A stretch of DNA of 64,000 bases from Lyophyllum atratum (lineage: Eukaryota > Basidiomycota > Agaricomycetes > Agaricales > Lyophyllaceae): contig JACGCN010000011.1 of assembly GCA_014905825.1 (NCBI GenBank), forward strand, positions 186,001 to 250,000, read 5' to 3'. The translations under genes were made by a program, and so were the position numbers. Each line of letters starts with the position of its first letter. Position 1 is the first letter of the stretch. The notes under the pieces were generated by a model, which saw only the letters and a program-made list of their open reading frames with translations, was not told where the DNA came from and did no database searches. Of the stretch, positions 54,841-64,000 are shown piece after piece.

Positions 54841-56690
54841 ATGCGGTCGCCACTCCTTTCCACTTTTTTACCACTTCTCATCCTCGGTAGCAGTGGTGTT
54901 CAAGCACTTACGAGTTATGCAAATGATTTCGTCGACCCCGACTTTATCGTCGCAGGAGTATTCGGGAAGAACACTTTGGCTGCACAGGCGACAATTTTAG
55001 CGTGGGCTCAGGAAGCTGCCTCGGAGGGCCCATGGTGTGAATATCATCCGTACTCCCTCATGCATGTCGAATACTCAATGCAAGATTTACAGCCGTCACG
55101 AGCAAGACTGTCACACCCCCATCAGGCGATAAGCACGACTACATGAGCTGGGCCCCTTAGTACGCGACATCATTATTTTTCGACTGGCGTTCATCTGAAT
55201 TAGTGGAATCCTTCAGCTGGTGGCCTGACTGTTCCAAAGCGGGAAACACGACTGAGTTGGCCCCTCAAGAAAGTGAGTGTGCATGTTGAAGTTCATGATG
55301 GCGAACTTACCACGTCGAGTATAGTCTGGAAGACATGCACATACGTTACTCGCGACGGCCAGTTCAACCCCGATGGTCGCCTGATCAATGACGTTGGAAA
55401 TTTCCAGTCGCTCTCGGACGCAGTCCTCTACAATGCGATCGCGTTCTCTCTCACGAGCCATGGCTCCTCGTCTTATTCCAAGACCGTAGGTTTGTCGAAT
55501 ACTCCATTATTATGGATATTCGCGAGTGCAATTTCACTGATGTCTTGGTTTCAGTGTCATTCATCAAGGCATGGTTCCTCGACGATGCCACGAAGATGAA
55601 CCCCAACCTGAACTTTGGACAAATGCAACGTGGGCCAACTGGACAAACCGGAAGCCATACCGGTATCCTGTAAGTTGCTTAACTCTTATACGTTGGTCAT
55701 CTGAACAAGAATAGTGATCTGAAAGGCATGGCTAAAATCGTCTCTGCAATCATGATCCTCCGCAAGAAAAACTGCACCGACTGGACGCCAGAGCTGGACA
55801 ACCAGATGAACGCCTGGAATACGGAGTACATCACCTGGCTGGAAACGGCGCCCATCTCTCTCGAGGAGGGACGTGCCCCGAAGTGAGTCCAAATCAGCTA
55901 CTCAATAAACAGCGATTCGGACTGATATACTTCCAGTAATCATGGCACATTTTATTACAACCAATTGGCAGCACTTAAGCTCCTAATTGGTGACTTCGAT
56001 GGCGCACGGAACGTGACTAACACATTTTTTACGGGCCAATATATGTCCCAGATCACAGCGTCTGGTGAACAGGTGAGTAGCGATAATTCCCTTTGTTAAT
56101 CATACCTCTGACGAGATTCAGCCCCTTGAAGCTGCCCGCACTCGTCCATATCATTATCACGCCTATAATCTTGCTGCGATGATTGTGAGTTCAGTTTGAT
56201 TCCAGGCGACCGAGCACTGAATTTCGTACTATTCAAGACCAACGCTCGCATCGCTGCCTACGCCGGCGACAAGGGTGTCTGGAATAAGACTACAAACGAA
56301 GGTTCAACCATCAGAACCGCCCTCGATTTTTCCTTGGGGCTATCCGCGGCAGCAAGTAAGGAGGCTGCGTACACCACGGAGCTATACCCCAGCATCGCTG
56401 CAGTCGCCTCCGTCTATGGTGACGCTGACGGAAAATATGCCTCATTCCTTGCCAGCGGCATCAATGGGTACGCTTCCGAAGCGTACTTTTTGTGGAATCA
56501 GCCCCTGGCGGGTGGAGAGCAGGAAAGTGCAGCACTCCTCACGGCCTCTGCGACTCGTACTGCTGGGAATGCGGTTGTCACTGGTGGGGGCCATGTAAAG
56601 GACACTTCCAATGGCGCTGTCCTCAACAGTGTGAACTGGGCACTGGGCGTGTCCGTGATCGCGGGTTTGCAGTACGCCTTTTCTTTCTAG
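54841..56690 (+). CDS. Secreted alginate-lyase-fold protein (polysaccharide lyase, PL38-like)
   Basis: Exons start 54841-55036, 55093-55159 and continue to 56690. A signal peptide (LLSTFLPLLILGSSGVQA) is followed by LTSYANDFVDPDFIV. The (alpha/alpha) toroid domain shows SGDKHDYMSWAPYWWPDCS, YVTRDGQFNPDGRLIND, GSHTGILDLKGMAKIVSA, NNHGTFYYNQLAALKLL and EAARTRPYHYHAYNLAAM. The conserved N-N-H and the Tyr/His/Arg positions are those used by alginate and glucuronan lyases of this fold. Basidiomycete members are usually annotated chondroitin AC/alginate lyase; a glucuronan or fungal uronic-acid polymer is the more likely substrate. It looks intact. There is no carbohydrate-binding module. Confidence 0.85.
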
Positions 56691-57433
56691 GTGCTAATCC
56701 TAGCCACGCTTGTGGACTGCTGTGTTGCTTTGACAGGCAGCTGGAAGACGAAGCACTGTATCTGACTGTCAAGTTCGTATATACCTTGTTATATCTATCA
56801 ATGTCGCTGTTCCCCATTTCTAAAGTATTGTATGTCAATGTTGAGCTCGTATAAATGTCGCTGCTCCCCATTTCTTTGTGTAATATTGGTACAGGTCTGT
56901 TTTCGAATTCGTTCCAGCCACGGATTTATGTCATTCACTCGATTGCCCTCGGTTTTATTCAAGAATGTGGATAGTGAAATTACGAATGTAACCTCGGGGA
57001 GGATACCACTGACATCCCCGCGAGCAAGCCCTCATCATACCCCAGCCCCATCACCAAGAAGTACTAGTTGGATGCTCATTACTATCAAACGCAGCATTTA
57101 TGGCATTCCAGGACAGCATCGCTTGTCTTGTGGAAATGCATCACATACTTATCAACCTTGTATATGTAATAATAAGGTGTGAAGTACGCCAGCGTATGAG
57201 ACGGAAGGAGCCCAGGCTTGAGGAGTATACACAAATTTGGAGAAAACTAGATGACTCAGCTGAAACGCTAGAAAGTAGAAATAAAAGGTCTGATATCGGT
57301 ATCATGCACATAAGTCCTTCCGCCAAAGGAAGCGACGATTCGGGCGCTTTTCCCAATCAAGTTCCATATCCACCTCGTTGATTGTGTTTGGGATAAATCC
57401 TGGCAACATTTACTATCAACTTCGAGCGATACA
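56691..57433. other. Convergent intergenic region
   Basis: The word ATGTCGCTG(T/C)TCCCCATTTCT is repeated at about 56800 and 56854. Otherwise nothing is recognised. Confidence 0.45.
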
Positions 57434-58003
57434 TCAGCGAAAGAGGAACCGACCGTTTCCAACCCAATCGATTTTGACGGAATGATCACCTGGAGGCACA
57501 GTGAATACGCCCGAACTGAAATTCTTGGCGTGACAATCCTGGAATCTATCTCCACAGGTGTCGCTTGAGTTGCGCACAAAGCCTGAGGTCATTCCGCGTA
57601 GTTCATCATCCACGTACACCCCCATGCGCAAGTCTCGTGTGTCGATAGCCATCAAGATTAGCCTATGCGCATTCGTATTATTCAGATTGTACTCGATGGG
57701 GTCGGGGTGTAGCCCATCGGAGCCGCGAACGAAGCTCATGACCTCGTACGGGTGGATCGTCGTCGTTGGGCCAGGGCAGGCAACAGGTACGCGTTTGATG
57801 TCCGCCTCCCGGATTGGGGAACGGGGAGAACGGGTGGGGCCACGAGTAAGAGAGGAGCGCACATCTGATAGGAAGGAGACTATAGTGTCTGTCGCGTGGA
57901 TTAGAGACACTTCAAGAGGCGGATATCAAGATCAAATCAAGATATTTGGATGCTTACCGCGGGATGCAACTAACACAACCAGTATGAAAATCAGGAACCA
58001 CAT
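57434..58003 (-). CDS. Small secreted or membrane-anchored protein of unknown function
   Basis: Exons 58003-57958 and 57909-57434 join in phase 1 and give 173 aa. The N-terminus MWFLIFILVVLVASRVSLIH is a signal peptide or anchor. A frame open upstream (GFGRKRACLNYL before the Met) allows a longer type II form with a basic cytosolic tail, starting beyond a possible intron. The mature part contains VYVDDELRGMTSGFV and GVFTVPPGDHSVKIDWVGNG, suggesting a small beta-sandwich, with Cys pairs that could form disulfides. I do not recognise the family. Confidence 0.65.
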
Positions 58004-58208
58004 CAGGTAGTTTAGGCACGCCCTCTTCCTGCCAAAACCAACAGCCCAACTTCTCTTCGCTGCCTTGGTTGAACTGCCGCCATCGTCGTACTATGGAATA
58101 TACATAAAGATTAGATAAACAGAGCTAATCATCAATTTCTCACGTGGAGTGAAAGTGAACGGGGAAAATGCGATATCTCCCCAGTCGAATTTAAATAGAC
58201 CTTGGGGT

Positions 58209-61200
58209 CTATCTGACGTCCCGTATCATTGTGTTAGAGGCATTGCGTCTGCTACGCTGTGGAGAGTGACCTACCCTGAGAGGGGCAGGACGACACACAA
58301 TTTCTCGCAACCGCCCAGTCCCTCTGCTGTCTCGGCGCAGGTTCTTCAAGCGGAAAATAGCCTTGAAGAGCTAAAGAGAAAAGGATACAGAAAATCAGCA
58401 AAATATGTTTAATCTTCTCCGAGGTGAAAAGAAGTGCCTCAGGCATTGTCTGATAACACTACGATTAACAGTGCGAAGTATCGAGTAATTCGATACGACG
58501 GACCTGATCGACGAAGCTCATACCTGGGCACTTGTGCAGCCCCATGCCTTGTATAGACGGTGTCTTACGGTCAGGATTGATTTCCAGTGGTCGGTCAAAA
58601 TCGGATGGCTGAAGCCCGATTCTAATCAGCAGCGTGATGGTGCAAGGGAACGCGCACGTACGTTTGTGTGAGCCTTGCTAAAATCCGCAAAAATCCGGTC
58701 TCCCATGTGGACTGAGATATCAGGTAGCCCATGGCCTTGCGGAATCTTGTCGTTCTTGGAAACCTCACGCCATAGGCCAAGATTTTGACCAAGCCCTGCC
58801 ATATTTGTGTAAGTCCTCGGGCGGAAGCGTTCAGGACAAACGTTGCAATACAACGCACGCTGTGCTTCACGAATATACCCCATGAGTTTAGCATTGACGG
58901 ATTCTTTCCGTGCTTCCGTCTGCGTAAGCGCGGATAATCGAATAATGTCTTCTCGCTCCTTGAGACGATTATCGTCAAGATAGAAGTCTACCGCCTGGGA
59001 ACAAGCTGTTCAAACATACGAGTATCAGGACCATTCATCGTGAGAACAAGAGATGGCTCGAATGTACCGTGCGCATATTTGACTGACGTGACGACAGCTA
59101 ATCCAATTACGTTGGCCAGAATCCTGCGTTCTTCCAATCTCTTCTCTCGGTACGCAATTTCATGTGTCATATCGTCCTCGATATCCTCGGCTGGCCCATC
59201 CTCGAATTCGTCTGATGGATCATCCTGGAGGTGGTGGCGGTCGGAGACATCATCCTCGATACGATCCCCGATATCGACAAGATGTTTAAGATGCCCTCTC
59301 TTGGTAAGGGTGCCCAATCGGAACACTTCAGCACGACTGGATTTGACGATCCTTCGCAGGAATGTCAAAGCCGAATGGCGTGGTAAAAGCTCTTCCCCAC
59401 CCAACACCTCAGGGTGCGCCTTGACGTAGTTCACGGCGTCGGTGAAGTAGGTCTCGGCTTCAGAGAGCTTCAAAGGGCGCTTGCTTTTGTAGTATTTCTG
59501 GAGAAGTTCCCATCGATCTTGAAGGTCTCTCACGAACGCCTTCAGTACCTCCCAGCATGTGTTCAGGTCCTTCCAGATACCGTTGAGTGAATTGTCGATT
59601 ACCTATAACGAAAATGGAATTGATGAGGAGATTTCAGAGGCAAGATAGTACAAACCGGAGCGGATTTTGATTCTGTGATGGGAAGAACCTTCATAATCTC
59701 TTCGTGTAATGCCTTGTACCTTTCGAGGGCAACCGTGCGGGCGGCCCACCCAGCCTCAGGGTCCACGTTTCGAAACATGTATCTAGCATTTGGTTAGACG
59801 TCGAGACTGGACATGATCAAGGGAAACAGATACACGTATAGAGCAGCAAAGTCTTCGTGCCTCTTTATCATTTCGTCGTCTTCGTCTGGTGGTGCCTGCA
59901 AAAAGGGTAATACCCTGTGGACGACACGGGTAATGTGCCTATATGATGTTCGGCGAGAAAGATCATGATCAGGATCCAAAGTACTTACGCGTACAAGACC
60001 CAAATCTCTTCACGAACTGTTGTGATCTTATGGCCAGTGCCTTGACCGGAAGGGCTGCTCCGAAACATAGTAGGTAATTTACGGATGATTTCAGAAACGG
60101 ATCTAGATTTTGTTGGATGTAGAAATGCAACACGACAAGGGGAGGAACTTTTCCTTACGCATAGATGGCTGCGAATTCTTCCCTGATCGTTTTCGACTTT
60201 TCCTCTTTATCTGGTGAAGAAGGCCCGGACTGCGATGCGGGGAATAGCTTCCCGACGGCCTTGACAATCGATCTAGAGCCGTCTTCAGTGGTGCAAAGAA
60301 AAACGAAGAAAAACGCAACTACGCGAATGGAGCACCAAGCAGTGTTAGTATTGTTGCCTCTTCCACGCCTCTTTCTGGCACGGGGAGGCCGCACTATAAT
60401 GGTGATAGCGTAAGCACCCGGGGTAACGAAGCGAAAAACAGAAAGAGACTTACAAGTGTCGCGCAAACCCAGCGAGTGCATGTAGCATTGATCACGTCCT
60501 GCACAATGTCAATGGATATCTGGCCGTTGGTTTGTCTGCAGTACGTGAAGTTACCGAAACGACATGCACAAGATTAACTCTGCGTACCTTGACTTCTCAC
60601 GAATAAGGGTGGCGGCCGTTCTTCCAAAATAATTCCCGTATCGGGCGAGGGCACCCTTGTCCGGGGTGAGCGCAAAAAGGGTCTATCGAGCATAGTTGAT
60701 GTATAGCAACAAGCAGAAATATCTTTACTTGCCATCATTAGGTCTCGGTCATGCCTAATTGGACGATAGGTTATGCAGTGTTATAGACACAAGACAATGG
60801 GACTAACAGTTGTGTGTTATCGAAGCCAAGGAAGAATCTAAACGGCTTCAGATACCATCTTTTCAGGAATGGAAAGAAACGTACCCGTAACCGTCGAACA
60901 GAGCTCTAAAATCCTTTCCATGGGAAGTAGGATAAGTGGTGGGGTTGTTGAAAACGTGGCTGATCGCTTCCTTGGTTTCTACTTCGTGGACTTTCTGGAC
61001 CTTTGGTCGCTCATAGGTGTAGGTCATACCCGAGGGCAAGGGGTTTTGACGAAGTTGATGGCGAAGTAGATCCTTCGTTTCCCTAGGACATGTCAATGGG
61101 AAGAGGCTGTAGATATTGTCGTATGGATAGTTCCGCGGGAGATTGCGTTCCAAAACTGCCTACGTGGTAAGAATAGAGAAAAAGAGAATGAATTTTGGCC

Positions 61201-64000
61201 AGTGCTTACGCTTAGGCAGCCAGGTACCGAATGCGCCATCGTTTGGTACTGCGGTACAATCTTTAAAACCCCAATGAGTCAAGTTCACGGCTAAGCAATA
61301 TCGATGTAGCTGGTTCACATGATACGATTCCGATAGGCAAAACTCACGCGTAACGCCCATCGTAAACCGAGAATCACTGCGGATCAATGTTACCTGCATC
61401 GCGTCAGCCCAGTGTTTGCAAGTCAATATAGGTTTCCAAGAACTCACTAGGTCTACAAGGAGGGCATATGTCTACAGTGGTATGATGTGAAGTGTACAAG
61501 CGTGAAGTTAGAATGTGACGTACGAGGGTATAGCCGAGAGACACCCCTGAGGTCATCGTCTTCGAAAATGTTTCTTCAGCGTGTAGGCCGGGCTGTGCAG
61601 AAATCAGAGATTTTTGAGATGACTACAGTCGATCCCTCACGTAGAGTTCCAAAGAATTAATATCTTTATACAGATCTTCGGCTGCCTTTGCAACTACCTT
61701 GTCAGAATTCCACTCCTCGAAATCTTTAAGGGCTAGGAAAGAATCATCGGGACAAGGTGTATAAAGTGATAGGTGGAACCGTACGCTTGAGGCCCAAAAA
61801 TTTCCTGAACTCGTTCAAGGTGCCCACTTTCCACATTCTCGCTCGCTCGATCGTCATGATTTCCCTTGATCGGAAACAGGGATGGATGCTACGTGCACGC
61901 GCTGTGCCTGCTCCCTGTTCAGTCGCATCTTGGAGGACGCGTGCAAGGTCTACGTCATTAAAACGGGCATCTGACCCTCTCTGAAGCCTTCGCGAGAAAG
62001 TTGAAATCATGAGCGACAGAGAGTTACTAAAGGTTTTACCGATAAAAATTCCTCTGCCTTCGGTTTGAATTTCTCACTTCGACATCACGGATCAAGCCTT
62101 GAAAACCACGGGTGTCCATCTAAGAGTATCGGAATCAGTTTGCGACGGCAGAGAAAGTGAAAGACAGTAACATCGAATATAAGATTAGTCCTGTCCTTGT
62201 TCTCTGTGAGGTACTTTTCGTACATCAAAGTATGTTCAAAAGCCTCGATGTCTTGTAACGATGCCATTGACGACCAATCCTACATTTGCGTCGGTCAGCC
62301 ACAGTAAAATGACAGGTCATGGTACCACGAACCGAATATACGAGGCTAAATTCAACGGTGGAAACATGCATTTTCCATGTCTGAGACGGTTTGAGCGTGT
62401 CAGTGGTCACAGGCTGCTTGGACGGTTCCTTGGGTTGCTGGGTCACTTCCCCCGGTTGCTTGGATGGTTCCGCAAGCTGCTGGCCCGGTTCTGCAGACTG
62501 CTTGTCCGGTTCTGCAGGCTGTTTGTCTTGTTCCGCAGGCTGTTTGAACGGTTCACTGGTCTTCCTAGTGGCTTGCCCAGGCTGATCGAGACCCTATAAC
62601 ATGATATATGCATCGAACCTAGTTTTCGAGCCAGAGATCTAGAGGTCAACTCACAATGAATACATCCAAGTTCGGACCGGGACCAGCACTTGGGAGCCCC
62701 AAGATGACTTTTAAGAAGTCTTCCACAAAGACATTCTTGAATTGAATGCAATTAATGGCGCGGGCGATCTTAAAGATCTCGTCATCCTGTGAACGCAGGC
62801 GAGGACTGAGCGTGTCCTCCGCGGAACGCTGCTCGGCGGGTTCAACCCATTTTTCTTGTTCGTTGTTCAAGAGAAGGCGCCGCGCGATGAACTGATGAAG
62901 CAAGACAACAATCAGATCAAATTGGGATAACGGTCAAATGGAACATGCATTATGGTTCCTGTTCCAAAGAATCAAGAGTGCTGATACCGCGGGAGAGAGA
63001 AACATGGCACGATCTTCGTAAAAGCAATCAGGCGAGAGCATTCCTCTTCCATCCTTGGCTCGTATTAGATCCGACTCCGCCTTGGTGACGCCGTAGAGAG
63101 GAGAAAGGTCGAGGGTAGGCGAAGTCCCGTTATATTTAGGCTTGTCCCCATCGATACGGACGAGTGTAAGCTGATGAATCTCAAATCAGCATGACTGTGA
63201 AGGGCCTTTGAACGGAGTGCGCACTGAAATGATCGTGGCAAGGGCGACGTAAAACCCGTTAATCCCGTTGGGATGGTTGGCGCTCTGGGGGTGTTGGGGG
63301 CTTTTCAGCAGATTGTCGAAGACTTGTTGTGCATCAGGCAAGGGTGTGGCGTCATGTCTTTCAGAACTGCGCGCGAATGGGTACCGTTCTCCAGGAGATA
63401 ACGTCCGTTCTGCGAGGAATGTTATGGGTCGAATGCGTTGCGGACTGACCACTGCAGAAATAATATAAGTTGAGAATCTTCACATCTCAAAAATCCACAC
63501 TCACGCAGTCTTATGACCCCTTCGTTGAGTGTACGATGATCTGTAAAACCTCGGGTGGTGAGAAGACGGTCTGGTTAGACGGCAATTTATACTCACGCAT
63601 TGCCAGAGTGGCTTCATCTGGTATCTGGTCCTCTGATTCCTTGCCGGGGTTGGCGAGCTTCCTATCGCCCGGCGGCACATCGGTTTTGTCGACATCCTTG
63701 TCATCCGGTGTCACCTCGACTTGATCCAACTCTTGCCCCTTGGGATCATTGACCTTCTTATCATCTGAGGTGTCGTCTGTTTTATCGCGCTCCTGCATAC
63801 CCACTGTCCCGTCGACTTCTTCCTCGGATTTCTGGCTAGGTGATGCTGCGGCAGCCCCGTCGAGCTTCCCCTGATATGCTAAGTATCTAATCGCACGATG
63901 AAACTGTGTGATTAAGGGTTAGATAGTTCTTCGATCTACCATACGATGAACATACCATGCCCTTTCTATCGTCTATGAGATCTTCAGTGACATCCGTGAA
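58209..64000 (-). CDS. Ppo-type fused heme peroxidase / cytochrome P450 fatty-acid oxygenase, 5' end beyond window
   Basis: Multi-exon minus-strand gene continuing past 64000. Peroxidase/dioxygenase half: NHPNGINGFYVALATIIS, LDLSPLYGVTKAESDLI, GRGMLSPDCF, FKIARAINCIQFKNVFVEDF, VEFSLVYS, then VDLARVLQDATEQGAGTARA and LNEFRKFLGLK. P450 half: LVVTSVKYAHG-type exons, MGYIREAQRALY, GLWREVSKNDKIPQGHGLPD, MGDRIFADFSKAH and the heme-Cys motif MGLHKCPGMSFVDQ, ending IFRLKNLRRDSRGTGRLREI and stop TAG at 58211-58209. Such enzymes oxygenate linoleic/oleic acid to oxylipins (psi factors) and in mushrooms feed C8 volatiles. Oddities: a 7-residue Lys/Gln/Pro repeat is inserted before VEFSLVY, and the usual Tyr-Arg-Trp-His is not seen there (YSDWS). 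A GC-donor intron is needed near the C-terminus. Confidence 0.85.
62395..62580 (-). repeat. In-frame 21-bp minisatellite inside the Ppo-like gene
   Basis: On the minus strand it encodes imperfect heptads such as EPFKQPA, EQDKQPA, EPDKQSA, EPGQQLA and EPSKQPG, eight or so in a row. It falls in the peroxidase domain just before VEFSLVY. Confidence 0.85.

Overview
The window reads as nuclear DNA of a filamentous basidiomycete, most likely a wood- or litter-decaying agaricomycete. Almost every gene is split by 45-75 bp GT-AG (sometimes GC-AG) introns, and the gene families fit: an AA9 lytic polysaccharide monooxygenase, a GH5_12-type glycosylceramidase/steryl-glucosidase, a fused heme-peroxidase/P450 fatty-acid oxygenase, a GT90 (CAP10) family, F-box proteins and P-loop GTPases of the type expanded in these fungi. 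Exon structures were derived by hand from splice sites and frame continuity. For several genes (FHA, F-box, NT-C2, SAM-like, LPMO, three dioxygenases, Tag1-like, Clp1-like) the exon lengths sum exactly to a multiple of three.

Layout. 1-1163 (-): 3'-truncated gene of a basidiomycete-expanded family. 1426-5250 (+): large FHA protein with basic GRK repeats. 5460-14440: a decayed tandem segmental duplication. Block A holds an intact P450, a GT90 pseudogene and an intact F-box gene; block B holds P450, GT90 and F-box remnants. 15768-18046 (+): a protein with two successive P-loop GTPase domains. 18200-18740: degenerate repeats. 18999-21216 (-): NT-C2 protein. 21895-22850: three tandem copies of a tRNA-headed, SINE-like repeat. 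23696-23781 (-): an intron-containing tRNA-Tyr. 23799-26849: a transposon bounded by inverted repeats, carrying a SAM-like gene and a DDE transposase in convergent orientation, inserted 14 bp from the tRNA gene.

28053-29804: an AA9 LPMO preceded by a duplicated first-exon cassette. 30646-35876: three tandem 2-oxoglutarate/Fe(II) dioxygenase paralogues. 36092-38023 (-): Tag1-like vacuolar membrane protein. 38264-40397 (-): S10 serine carboxypeptidase. 40625-42110: GCGTGC-rich repeat arrays. 43023-45349 (-): type-B carboxylesterase. 46303-49382 (+): GH5_12-type glycosidase with a C-terminal membrane anchor. 49505-49925: relic of the neighbouring WD40 gene. 50125-51534 (-): WD40 protein. 52535-53875 (-): tentative Clp1-like regulator. 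54841-56690 (+): alginate-lyase-fold secreted protein. 57434-58003 (-): small secreted or anchored protein. 58209-64000 (-): Ppo-type fused oxygenase running off the right edge.

No operon logic applies. The coherent groupings are the tandem dioxygenase trio (gene amplification), the secreted hydrolase/oxidase set (LPMO, carboxypeptidase, carboxylesterase, lyase-fold protein) and the repeat-rich, actively rearranging interval 5.4-28 kb.
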